The position numbers and the translations under genes were made by a program. From assembly GCA_963752935.1 (NCBI GenBank), contig CAVWAL010000023.1, positions 853,501-917,500 on the forward strand: a DNA stretch of 64,000 nucleotides, given 5' to 3'. The notes under the pieces are model-generated. The model saw nothing but the letters and a program-made list of their open reading frames with translations, was not told the origin of the DNA and made no database searches. Shown here in pieces: positions 49,919 through 60,079 of the stretch; the stretch's first letter is position 1; every line of letters begins with the position of its first letter. This DNA comes from RI-153 sp963752935. Lineage in GTDB: Bacteria; Chloroflexota; Anaerolineae; Caldilineales; Caldilineaceae.

Positions 49919-50545
49919 ATGATCCCAACCTTGACCGCATGGACAACAGTACAACGCCTTCAACTGAGCCTTGTACTCGTTATGGTGACCGCTATCCTGG
50001 CGATCGGCGCAGTCGGGCCTGTGATGGCGGAAGCAGATGGCTGCCAGCAGTTGCTCATCAACGGCGACATGGAAACAAACGCCGCATGGAGTGTAGAGAC
50101 CAATGGCGCCTATACACCCTTTAGCAATTATCAGGCGCATAGTGGGCAGCGTTCTGCCTATCTGGCAGGTGTCAACAATGCCGTAGATGTGCTACGGCAG
50201 ACGGTGAGCCTGCCCGCGAACCAGGGGACAACCCTTCGTTTCTGGTGGCTAATCAATACAGAAGAGAGCAGCGACGGCTGGGACGGGTTCACCGTACAAC
50301 TGGCAAGCGCCGATGGAGCGCCGCAGCGCACCCTCTTTGCCGCAAGCGAGCGCAGCGCAGGCTTTACCTGGCAGCAGACGACCATCGATCTCAGCGAGTT
50401 TGCCGGGCAGACCGTCCAACTGCTCATCAGCGCCCGTACTGACGCCATCCTTTCCACCGACTTCTTCGTCGATGACATGACGCTTACTTCCTGCGATGTG
50501 AGCAACGCCAGTGGAAACATCTTCTTCCCGATCCTGCGCCGCTAA
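49919..50545 (+). CDS. Small secreted beta-sandwich protein with C-terminal tail motif
   Basis: 208 residues, function unknown. Signal peptide about 1-37 (LSLVLVMVTAILAIGAVG, ending VMA). The mature part (LLINGDMETNAAWSVE ... SGQRSAYLAG ... FFVDDMTLTSC) follows the pattern of a jelly-roll, carbohydrate-binding-like module: Asn-Gly-(D/N)-(M/F)-E start, sheet-forming middle, VDD-x(2)-L end. The extreme C-terminus NIFFPILRR resembles the VYIPLVVR end of the subtilase. A strong ribosome site AAGGAGG is upstream. It follows the subtilase by 345 bp in the same direction and may be a cluster cargo or substrate. Confidence 0.78.
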   Translation: MIPTLTAWTTVQRLQLSLVLVMVTAILAIGAVGPVMAEADGCQQLLINGDMETNAAWSVETNGAYTPFSNYQAHSGQRSAYLAGVNNAVDVLRQTVSLPANQGTTLRFWWLINTEESSDGWDGFTVQLASADGAPQRTLFAASERSAGFTWQQTTIDLSEFAGQTVQLLISARTDAILSTDFFVDDMTLTSCDVSNASGNIFFPILRR

Positions 50546-50577
50546 CATAAGGCCGCATCATGTATAGGAAACCTGCA

Positions 50578-52112
50578 ATGAAATCAACGAAAGATCTCCT
50601 GACGCCCGTAGCCGGGCGCAAAGCCGTGCTCTGGATTGCCATCCTGTTTGCCATTCTGCTGGCCGGACGCTTTGGTCCAGGCGTCGAAGCGTCACAGTCG
50701 TACCAGGCAACGGTTCCGCCATCGCCGAGAACTCCTCACCATTCTGATCGGCCCCATTGATTCCATAAGCTCCACTCGAGTGGATCGTCGCCGGGGTCCC
50801 GGTTAAGCATCGGCGATGGGACACGAATTAACGAACGGCAAGCCTCCGCCGGCGACCAGCAACTGGGCGCGTGTCGAAGGGTACCCCGACCCGACAATGC
50901 CGGTGGTCTTGTGGCGATTCGCATCAAAGTATTGCCTCAGAAACCGTTTGTCCAGCTCGAAGGGCCACTGCAAGAACTGAACGATACCGTGCTCACGGTC
51001 AGCGGTATCTCGTTGGCACAGAGCGACACAACGTTCATTGTCGGCTCACCACAGGTAGGGGAGCGTGTGCGTGTGACAGCCGCCATTCAAGTGGACGGGC
51101 GACCCACTACTGCTGGCGCTACAGGTGCGCCGTGTCGGGGCGCCCAACAACGATGACGATCACGATGACGATGACGACGGCGACACACCCGCCGCCAATC
51201 ATGTCGAATTGATGGGCATCGTCACACAGGTGCCATCGCCAGGTGTAGAGGACGGCTGGTCGGTCAGCGGCATTCCTGTCAGCGTCAACGAACAGACCGA
51301 AATCAAACAACTGGTCGGTGATCTACTGATTGGATCATGGGTCAAGGTCGAAGGCAGCGCCCCTGGTGACGGCAGCATCATCGCCGACGAGATCAAGGCC
51401 ATCGGAACCCGCGACTATCACAAACTTGAAGGCGTATTGGATAGCCTGGACGAGGGCGTTGTCGTGGTAAACGGCATCGAGCTCGCTGTGGATGGCAACG
51501 TCGAACTCAAAGGTACCCCAACCGTGGGCCAGCGCGTGCAGATCCGGGCGCGCTACGATGAAGACACTGAGACGCTCTACGCTTTCTGGATCGAGGGTAG
51601 CAACGGCGATCACGAAAACGAAGGCGACACCCGTCACATTGCCGGGAAGATCAAACAGTTGCCCGCCGATGGTCTGTATGGCACCTGGCAAGTGGGTCCG
51701 AAGACCGTCGAAGTGCCTGATGGCACCTTCATTGATGAGGCCAAGGGGTTGGCAGAAGAGGGCGCCCAGGTACGCGTGGAAGTGCTTAAGAACAGCGGCG
51801 ACGTTCTGGTGGCTGTAGAAGTGGTTGTCTTGCACGGCGCCCACAACGGCGATGACGATGATGACAATGGTGGGCCATCATCGCTACATTGAATTTGAAG
51901 ACGTCATCAAGCAGTTACCCGATGAAGGCTTGATCGGCACGTGGAAAGTCGGCGATGAGTTCGTCGTAGACGTTACCTCAAAAACACACATTAAGGGCAA
52001 AGCGGACCAGATCAAGATGGGCGTAATGGTCGAGGTCGAAGGCTACCTGATGGAGAACGGCAACGTCCTGGCACGCAAGATCGAGATCAAGGATCCTGAA
52101 CACGACCACTGA
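50578..52112 (+). pseudogene. Broken secreted protein with multiple DUF5666-like repeats
   Basis: Reading across frames gives one long product: a signal peptide (MKSTKDLLTPVAGRKAV..., hydrophobic LWIAILFAILLAG), then about six ~65-residue modules, each of the form G-x-I-x(n)-W-x-V-G-x(2)-V ... VGxxVxVEG ... A-x-(E/K)-I. Modules are recognisable as ILIGPIDSISS, PFVQLEGPLQELNDTVLTVS, HVELMGIVTQVPSP, YHKLEGVLDSLDEGVVVV, HIAGKIKQLPADGLYGTW and FEDVIKQLPDEGLIGTW, with Asp/His-rich linkers (NNDDDHDDDDD). At least six frame changes occur, at roughly 50715, 50770, 50810, 50875, 50905, 51105 and 51870. The two largest intact pieces are 51125-51892 and 51825-52112. Decay or local sequence error. Confidence 0.65.
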
Positions 52113-52130
52113 TCGGAATTGTTGCCAACA

Positions 52131-52161
52131 AAAAAGGCCCCTGGTACCCAGGGGCCTTTTT
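52131..52161. terminator. Bidirectional terminator between the DUF5666-like locus and dnaJ
   Basis: Perfect 9-bp stem GGCCCCTGG (52136-52144) / CCAGGGGCC (52148-52156), flanked by A5 and T5. Confidence 0.92.
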
Positions 52162-52172
52162 CATTCAATACA

Positions 52173-53171
52173 TTATCCTTGGCGCAGCGTGCGTAGCCGC
52201 TCGACGAGCTGTTTTTCTTCCGCACTGAGCGACTCGGGCAGCGTCACTTGAATCTCTGCATAGAGATCGCCTCGCCGCTCTGGGGAGCGCAGATTGGGCA
52301 TACCCAACCCACGCAAACGGAAGCGTTTGCCGTTCTGCGTACCTGCCGGCAGCGTCAACAGCACAGGACGCTCCAGCGTGGGCACCTGGACTTCGCCGCC
52401 TAACAGCGCCGTGTACAGATCGACGTTGACCTTCACCGTCAGATCGTCATCCTCGCGCTGGAAACGACCGTGCGGTGTGACCTCGACCACTAAATAGAGA
52501 TCGCCTGCGGTGCCGCCCATACCCGGTACACCTTCACCGGCCACACGTACCCGTGATCCAGTGCGCACCCCCGCCGGAATGCTCACTTCGAGCCGGCGAT
52601 TGTTGTCGCGTTGCAGCACACGTGTGGTGCCGTGCAGCGCCTCTTCCAGAGTCACCGTGACGGGTGTTTCCATGTCCTGTCCGCCGCGGCGAGGACGGGT
52701 GCCGAATCCCTCGAACGGTGTCCCCTGCTGGGTCGTGCGCGTGCGGGTCCTGGTGGCGCCGCCCCCGAAAAGCGACTCGAAGAAGTCCGAAAAACCGCCG
52801 GCGCCGCCCTGCCCGAACATCTGCTCATACTCTTCCGGTGAGATTGTGCGCGCAGAGCCGCCATTGCCGAAGCCGCTGTATCCACCAAAGCCGCCCACAT
52901 CCTCAGGGTTGACGCCGGCGCGCTCGTACTGTTGCCACTGAGCGCCGAAGCGATCATACTTCTTGCGTTTATCCGCATCTGATAGGACGGCGTAGGCTTC
53001 GCTGATCTCTTTGAAGCGTAACTCCGCGTCCTTGTCGCCAGGGTTCACATCCGGGTGATATTGGCGCGCCAGCTTGCGGTAGGCTTTTTTAATTTCGTTT
53101 TCGTCGGCGCTTTTGCTCACGCCTAAAATCTGATAATAGTCTTTATAGTTCATGGTTGTTTGTCCTGCCAT
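52173..53171 (-). CDS. DnaJ/CbpA-type co-chaperone
   Basis: 332 residues, J-protein that stimulates DnaK ATPase. J domain about 7-72 with His39-Pro40-Asp41; Gly/Phe-rich region about 93-140 (FGGYSGFGNGG); two C-terminal substrate-binding beta domains (about 165-325, with LEVSIPAGVRTGSRVRV and LTLPAGTQNGKRFRL). No CxxCxGxG zinc repeats, so it is the CbpA/type-II class. GAGGTG before the ATG at 53171. It follows the grpE gene by 42 bp, forming a grpE-dnaJ unit. dnaK is not in this window. Confidence 0.93.
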   Translation of the reverse strand: MAGQTTMNYKDYYQILGVSKSADENEIKKAYRKLARQYHPDVNPGDKDAELRFKEISEAYAVLSDADKRKKYDRFGAQWQQYERAGVNPEDVGGFGGYSGFGNGGSARTISPEEYEQMFGQGGAGGFSDFFESLFGGGATRTRTRTTQQGTPFEGFGTRPRRGGQDMETPVTVTLEEALHGTTRVLQRDNNRRLEVSIPAGVRTGSRVRVAGEGVPGMGGTAGDLYLVVEVTPHGRFQREDDDLTVKVNVDLYTALLGGEVQVPTLERPVLLTLPAGTQNGKRFRLRGLGMPNLRSPERRGDLYAEIQVTLPESLSAEEKQLVERLRTLRQG

Positions 53172-53213
53172 CGCGCCACCTCATTACCATACAATTCCAG
53201 ATCTGCACCGAAT

Positions 53214-54008
53214 TTATGCCTGTGTCTGGGTCTCTGCCTTGTCTGGCCCACTGCTGACCATCACACGCGCCGGACGCAACAGTTGATCGTCGACCTGGTA
53301 TCCGGTACGCACCACGGCCGCCACATGATCCTCAGGGACGTCGGAGTGCATGTGTCCCAACGCCTCGTGCAGTTGTGGATCAAACGGCTGCCCCAACGGC
53401 TGAATCATCTGCACGCCGTACTTTTTCAACGTCTCTAAAAAGGCATGCAGTGTCGCCTGCAAATTCTGGCGCAGGCTGGCGTTGGCCGAAGTGCTCGCAT
53501 CGCCATCGTCTGCCCGATCCAGGTGCTGAATCGCCATCTCTAAATGATCGGCCAGAGACAACATATCTTCCAAAATCTGATTGCGTTGCTGCACTACCTC
53601 GGCGGCGCTGCGCTGCTCCAGGCGGCGTCGATAGGTGTCGGTTTCAGCCTGTAAGCGCAGATAACGCTCTTGCCACTCACCATTGGCCTCTTCGCTGCGG
53701 CTGGTATGCTCATTCAACTCAGCCTGAGTGCGCGCCAACGTCTGTTCGAGCGAACGGACCTCTTCTTTGAGGTCGATGGCCGTTTTGGTCTGCTGGCGCA
53801 ACGCTTCCTGGCTTGTGGCCAACTGTTTGGTCACTTCCTCGTGCGCCTTCTGCAGCGTCTCGTGCGCCTGCACCAGTTGATAATAGTCTTCGATGGTGGG
53901 GGGCCGGCGCTGCGGCTCTTGTGACGGCTGCTGTGTGTAAGCGGCCGAACGCCGTTGTGCCGGTCCTTGCCCACGCGGATATCGTTGAAATGGATCGTAA
54001 AAGCTCAT
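53214..54008 (-). CDS. grpE: GrpE nucleotide exchange factor (extended coiled coil)
   Basis: 264 residues from the ATG at 54008, which has GGAGAG at 7-nt spacing (upstream in-frame ATGs at 54023 and 54038 are less supported). Exchanges ADP for ATP on DnaK. An N-terminal Gln/Arg-rich stretch is followed by a long coiled coil (about 45-170, including HETLQKAHEEVTKQLATSQE), then the GrpE head (about 175-255, FLETLKKYGVQMIQPLGQPFD and VAAVVRTGYQVDDQLLRPA). The coiled coil is longer than in the ~190-residue E. coli protein. Upstream of dnaJ in the same unit. Confidence 0.9.
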   Translation of the reverse strand: MSFYDPFQRYPRGQGPAQRRSAAYTQQPSQEPQRRPPTIEDYYQLVQAHETLQKAHEEVTKQLATSQEALRQQTKTAIDLKEEVRSLEQTLARTQAELNEHTSRSEEANGEWQERYLRLQAETDTYRRRLEQRSAAEVVQQRNQILEDMLSLADHLEMAIQHLDRADDGDASTSANASLRQNLQATLHAFLETLKKYGVQMIQPLGQPFDPQLHEALGHMHSDVPEDHVAAVVRTGYQVDDQLLRPARVMVSSGPDKAETQTQA

Positions 54009-54138
54009 AAGGGCGCTCTCCATTGGTTGAGCGGTCATTGTTCTAGTTCAAAATCGTGATTAGCCATTACAGGCATCTTTATTTAGTATGCCATGATTCT
54101 GTTACATGCGCATTAGGTCTGCGTTAGCGTTGTGTGTG

Positions 54139-54193
54139 ATGATGGGGATAATCGGGATGATGGAGATGATGAGGATGATGGAGATGATGGGGA
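54139..54193 (+). repeat. Imperfect (GATGATGGA)n low-complexity tract
   Basis: Repeated GATGATGG/GAGATGATG units run up to the start codon of the phosphopantetheinyl transferase gene, giving many overlapping ATG and GG stretches. It lies between two divergent genes. Confidence 0.7.
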
Positions 54194-54937
54194 ATGAAGG
54201 GGATGGTGGATCAACTGAAAGACGCTTTGCGCCTGCCTCAGGGTGACGAGGTGCATCTGGCCTATTTTCGTCTCGATCTGCCTGACCCGGTTGTCGCCGA
54301 GCTAGAACGGGTGCTCTCGACGGCGGAATGGGCACGGGTCAGCCGCTTTCAGGTTGCCGAGGATGCCCGTCGCTGCGTGGTGCGCCGGGGCATCCTGCGC
54401 CATCTACTGGGCACGCTGCTCGACGTGCCGCCTGAATCTCTCCTGTTCGGCCTGGGGCCGCAGGGCAAGCCTGGCCTGGCGCCGCCTTTTGCCCGGCACA
54501 ACCTCCATTTTAACCTGTCGGATTCGGGAGAGATGGCCCTCTTCGCCTGGACGACCGGCGGCGAGATCGGCGTCGACATCGAAGAAGTGCGTCCCATGCC
54601 CCATGCCCTGGCGGTGGCGCAGCGCTTCTTCGCCGAGGCCGAACTCACGTGGCTGAGCCAACAGCCCGCAGATCAGCGGGACGCAGCCTTCTTGCGCTGC
54701 TGGACGTGCAAAGAGGCTGTGGTCAAAGCCCTGGGGGATGGGCTGATGGCGCCTCTGCAACGTTTCAGTGCTGCACACTGGGCCGATCCGCCGCGGGTCG
54801 AGTGGCTAGAGGACACGACAGCGGCGGCGTGCCATTGGTCTCTACACCTGCCCGGTGCGCCACACGGATGGGTGGCGGCCCTGGCCGCACCATCACCTGT
54901 GAGGGTTTCCGTCATAGAGTACGGCTTATTACAGTGA
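54194..54937 (+). CDS. Sfp-type 4'-phosphopantetheinyl transferase
   Basis: 247 residues. Transfers 4'-phosphopantetheine from CoA to a carrier-protein Ser. Seen: GEIGVDIEEV with Mg-ligand Asp128, and WTCKEAVVKALGDG with the catalytic Glu and Lys near 170-182; the FNLSDSG strand precedes them. This is the two-domain Sfp/AcpT form. Its carrier (fatty-acid ACP or PKS/NRPS) is not in the window. Start uncertain: ATG at 54194 or 54203, both inside or next to the GATGATGG tract; the frame closes just upstream at 54187. Its stop codon lies within the edge of a dispersed repeat (54934-55249). Confidence 0.88.
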   Translation: MKGMVDQLKDALRLPQGDEVHLAYFRLDLPDPVVAELERVLSTAEWARVSRFQVAEDARRCVVRRGILRHLLGTLLDVPPESLLFGLGPQGKPGLAPPFARHNLHFNLSDSGEMALFAWTTGGEIGVDIEEVRPMPHALAVAQRFFAEAELTWLSQQPADQRDAAFLRCWTCKEAVVKALGDGLMAPLQRFSAAHWADPPRVEWLEDTTAAACHWSLHLPGAPHGWVAALAAPSPVRVSVIEYGLLQ

Positions 54938-55249
54938 AGCAACTTTGAGAACCCGAATTTGACCAGCGCCGGGTGAGTCCGACCGCTGCGGTCGGCGCCC
55001 GGAGTTGCGGAGGGCATAGGTCGAAGCCCAGCGGGTTTGACGGCGATCCGGTGTTCGGCTGAGACCCGCTTTCTGAAGCGCTCCTACTCACCCGGCGTCA
55101 CTCGCTGTCTCGTGGGACGACCATCATCTCATCATCCCATCATCTTGAGCCAAAAACTTCTTCCCCATCACCCCTTCACCCGCTCACCCCTTCACCCCTC
55201 ACCCCTTCACACCGCCCTAGTCAAACGCGGGGTTTCCAAGTTGCTTCAC
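54934..55249. repeat. MITE-like element, copy B, bounded by inverted repeats
   Basis: Outer inverted repeats GTGAAGCAACTTTGAGAACCC (54934-54954 region, 21 bp) and its imperfect complement (55229-55249), 18 of 21 pairs. The interior contains a segment (55062-55097) matching copy A at 8450-8485 in reverse, a GACCGC-TG-CGGTC palindrome near 54977 and CCCCTTCACCC-type direct repeats near 55160-55210. The left edge overlaps the transferase stop codon. Rest of the gap to 55273: nothing. Confidence 0.7.
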
Positions 55250-55273
55250 GTTAGGTCGCTACCCTTCCCACCC

Positions 55274-56761
<1,488 letters not shown>

Positions 56762-56958
56762 AGAGTGTTCTTCCTCAGAGATGCATGGACTGTCACATTA
56801 GACAATCATTGTAACGCCAAAGCGGGCGCAGCGAAAGTGACAATGGTCATTGTCTGGTCACTGATTTGGGCTCTCTACTTTGCCACTTCCCCAGCGCTAT
56901 GCTACGATCTCGGCGAGTCTGTTGTGTAAACGAAGCGTTCACTACAAACGAGGTACCT

Positions 56959-58248
56959 TTGGCCAACCTACGCCGCTGGTGGGATACAACCTTTGCTGTG
57001 GAACTGTTGCTGCTGGCCGTCACAGCCCCCATCCTTTACTTCCCCAGTCGATTCGGGACAACCGAGATCGCCTTTGCCGTGGGGCTGTTGGCCCTGGGCT
57101 GGGTCTGGCGACGCCTGATGATCGGCGTCTGGTATCAGCGCACCCCCGCCGATTGGGCCATCTTCTTCCTCTTCTTCGTGATGCTGCCGGTGTCGATCTG
57201 GGCGTCTCCCGGCCCGTTGCGCGCGGAGTACGCCTGGCCCAAAGCCCTGGTGCTGATATGGAATCTGCACCTGTTCTCTGTCGTTGTCACCCACGCCAGC
57301 CGCAGAAGACATCTGGCGCTGCTCTGCCTGGCCCTCTTCATGGGGATTGCACTTCTTTTCGCCCTGATTGCGCCCCTGGGCACCAACTGGCTTTACAAGA
57401 TTCCCGGCGCGCAGGCCGTTTTAAGCCGCCTGCCGTCAATGCTAGGGTCGCTTTCGCGCGAAGGCGGCGCCGGATTCCACCCCAACATGGTGGCCGGTTC
57501 GCTACTCTATGTGCTGCCGCTGATGATGGCGACGACCGTGGTTGGTTTTTTCCAGAGGCGTAGAAATCTGATCTATTGGCTGTTGGCCTTGAGCACCCTT
57601 TACTGTGCGGGCATTTTTGTGCTGTTACAATCGCGAGGGGGATACATCGGGTTGGCCGTGGCCGTGGTGGCGATGATCGGGGTCCGCTACCGCTGGGGAC
57701 GCTGGATGTTGCTGGCGGGAACCATCGCTGTGGTCGTCACCCTGATGTTTGGGGCGCAGAACCTGCTCGATCTGGTGGCGGATGCGCCCACCATGGACGC
57801 TGTCGGTGGAACCGCTTCATTGGAGGGCTTCCGGGTCGAACTCTGGACCGCGGCCGTCTATGCAATTAACGATTTTGCCTTTACCGGGTCAGGGTTAGGA
57901 TCGATCCAGGATGTGTTGTTGCTGCTCTACCCGGTCAACATTTCCCCGAGCTATTACTTTGGGCATGTTCATAACTTCTGGTTGCAGGGTGCTGTCGATT
58001 TCGGTATCCCAGGTCTCGTTGCCATCCTGGCGCTCTACCTGGTCGCGGCCGTCCAATTGCGCCGGCTGTGGCGACCCAGCGAGGCGCCGATCGTACCGGG
58101 GCTGGCCGTGGGCCTTTTCGGTTGCCTGATCGCCCAGTCAATCTTCAGTCTGACCGACGCCATCCCCATGGGATCCACACCCAATCTGCTCTTCTGGCTC
58201 CTTTTCGGCCTGATATTTGCCGTGCAGATTCAACGCGACGCCGTCTAG
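56959..58248 (+). CDS. O-antigen ligase / polymerase-like membrane protein (Wzy/WaaL family)
   Basis: 429 residues from TTG at 56959, with GAGG at about 5 nt. Polytopic with about 11-12 hydrophobic helices. The long extracytoplasmic loop holds FRVELWTAAVYAINDFAFTG then GSGLGS and HVHNFWLQGAVDFG, the conserved Arg/His/Gly pattern of the Wzy_C domain that joins or polymerises polysaccharide on undecaprenyl carrier. Whether ligase or polymerase cannot be told. Frame is open further upstream (ATG 56899, TTG 56866), but these overlap the divergent phosphohexomutase promoter region. Base composition is like the core genome. Confidence 0.85.
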   Translation: MANLRRWWDTTFAVELLLLAVTAPILYFPSRFGTTEIAFAVGLLALGWVWRRLMIGVWYQRTPADWAIFFLFFVMLPVSIWASPGPLRAEYAWPKALVLIWNLHLFSVVVTHASRRRHLALLCLALFMGIALLFALIAPLGTNWLYKIPGAQAVLSRLPSMLGSLSREGGAGFHPNMVAGSLLYVLPLMMATTVVGFFQRRRNLIYWLLALSTLYCAGIFVLLQSRGGYIGLAVAVVAMIGVRYRWGRWMLLAGTIAVVVTLMFGAQNLLDLVADAPTMDAVGGTASLEGFRVELWTAAVYAINDFAFTGSGLGSIQDVLLLLYPVNISPSYYFGHVHNFWLQGAVDFGIPGLVAILALYLVAAVQLRRLWRPSEAPIVPGLAVGLFGCLIAQSIFSLTDAIPMGSTPNLLFWLLFGLIFAVQIQRDAV

Positions 58249-58420
58249 ATACCCATCATCACCGCTGTGGCTTCCTGAGCAATTCTTCTGACCTATCCCC
58301 TACGCGGGCAAGATCCAGAACAGACTGGCGGACACGCCCTCCTAAGGCACTGTGCAGCAGACGTCGATACCTCTTCGCCTCCATCAGCCACAAATCTAGC
58401 CGCACATGACCGATCCCGAA

Positions 58421-59850
58421 TTAATATGCCCCCTTCCCCTTGACCACCACCATCACCGTCTTCCACAAAATGCGCAGATCGAGCCAGAGCGAATAATTCT
58501 GGATGTAGTACAGATCTTCTTCGGAATGCAGATGCATGGGCTTGTCGCTGCGCCCGTTGATCTGCCACCAGCCGGTGATCCCCTGCGGCACGGCGAAGCG
58601 TTTGCGCTGCCACGGCTCATATTCTTCGACGAGCCAGGGCAACTCGGGGCGCGGACCGACCAGGCTCATGTCGCCGAGCAGGACATTGACAGTTGCGGCA
58701 GTTCGTCGATGCTGGTGCGGCGGATGAAGCGGCCGACACGCGTGACGCGCGGGTCGTCGTCCACTTAGTGGATGATGTGACCGTGCGACATCGGTCTGGT
58801 TGACAAGATGTTGATCTTGTCGGCGTCGATCACCATGGAGCGGAACTTCAGCATGCGGAAGAGTTTGCCATTTTCGCCGACCCGATCGGCCCGATAGAAG
58901 ATCGGCCCGCCATCCTCTAGCTTGATGGCCAGCGCCGTAGCCAGCAGAACCGGCGAAAGCAGCAGCAGCCCCAACGCCGCCGCGCCCATATCGATCAGGC
59001 GCTTGAACAGCCGTTGAAAGCCATCGATAGCCGGATCACGCAGGCCGATGAGGGGAATCCCCCCCAGACTCTCCACGGTGGCGCCGAAATAGGCCAGTTC
59101 AAAATAGTCGGGCACCACACGCACGCGTACCGGCAAGCGGTGCAACTGAGCCACCAGGTTGGCCAGACGCACGTGGGCGCTGGGCGGCAGGGAGATGATC
59201 ACTTCATCGATAGCTTGCTGGACCACGATCTGGGCGGCCTCTTCAATCGCCCCCAGCACAGGCAGCCCGTCGATCTGCGTGCTGCGCTTATCCAGGTCAT
59301 CGTCCAGATACCCCACGAACTCCAGCCCCGGCCATTCCTGACGGCGAAACTCGGCCAGCAACTGCTGCCCCACACGACCGGCGCCCACGATCAGAATGCG
59401 GGCTGCGCTGTGTGTCTGCGCCTGCCGCAGCCGATGCCAGACGCGCAGCATGGTGCGATAACTGAGTAGACCCGACAGAACGAGCAAGAAGAAGTAGCCA
59501 AAGGTCAGGCGCGGCAGTTCGATCCTGGCCATATAGAGCAGCCCGGCCAGCGACAGCGCCACCGTGGTATGCACCAGGAAGAGGCGGCTGAACTCATCGT
59601 ACCAGCGGATAATGCGCCGCGGGGTGTAGAGCGAGGCCAACAAAAAGGCCGCCAGCCACAGACCACCCACCATCACATGCAGTTCGAGCGTGGGCACAGT
59701 GACCCATTTGGGCACCCACTCTGGCGAAAGCGGCTGGCCCACGGGCAGTACAAACCGCAGCTTCATGGCCAGCCAGAGCGCAACCTGGATCCAGAGACCG
59801 TCCAAGAGAAGGAGCAGGGCCATATAGTTGGCGCTAAATCGTTTGAACAT
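58421..59850 (-). pseudogene. Undecaprenyl-phosphate sugar phosphotransferase (WbaP-like), interrupted by stop and frameshift
   Basis: Would initiate surface polysaccharide synthesis by loading a sugar phosphate on undecaprenyl phosphate. Two visible pieces: 58765-59850 (four to five N-terminal helices, CoA-binding-like domain with GAGRVGQQLLAEF, then start of the catalytic domain MGAAALGLLLLSPV and KLFRMLKFRSM) and 58421-58669 (MSLVGPRPELPWLVEEYEP, GITGWWQINGR). Between them the expected residues DDPRVTRVGRFIRRTS and IDELPQL are readable in the first frame after a TAA at 58765-58767 (where AAA/Lys would fit), and one base is missing near 58690. Adding it back restores a 476-residue frame. 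GAGG before the ATG at 59850. Confidence 0.82.
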
Positions 59851-59915
59851 GATTGCCTCTACTTTGATGGGAAAGTAATCTCTCTAGTGGATGATTATAC
59901 TCATGTCAGAATGAA

Positions 59916-60025
59916 ACCTGCAGTTTCTTGATTGCGTAGCAGTCACGGCACCGATCGCTGGCGAACATGACCCCTCTGGGCACTGCGCTGAGGGAGCCAG
60001 CGACCTAATTTCGGAAACTGCAGGT
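59916..60025. repeat. Triple-nested inverted repeat (about 110 bp) at the composition boundary
   Basis: Outer arms ACCTGCAGTTTC (59916-59927) / GAAACTGCAGGT (60014-60025), middle arms TCGCTGGC (59955-59962) / GCCAGCGA (59996-60003) and inner arms CCCTC (59972-59976) / GAGGG (59990-59994). All three pairs are perfect and nested. No open frame in 59851-60079. Confidence 0.75.
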
Positions 60026-60079
60026 CTCAAACAAATTTGAGTATAGCACCTAAAAGTATAGTAGTTGCATGTTAGGTAC

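Noticed and set aside
54139..54193. CRISPR-like repeat array
   Set aside because: Units are 9-12 bp, contiguous, imperfect and without spacers; simple low-complexity DNA. No CRISPR array seen elsewhere.
58765..58767. Recoded stop in the sugar-phosphate transferase
   Set aside because: The codon is TAA, not TGA, and a separate 1-base deletion follows, so decay or sequence error is simpler.
59916..60025. Integron attC site
   Set aside because: Lacks the RYYYAAC / GTTRRRY core boxes, and the following genes are not in cassette form.
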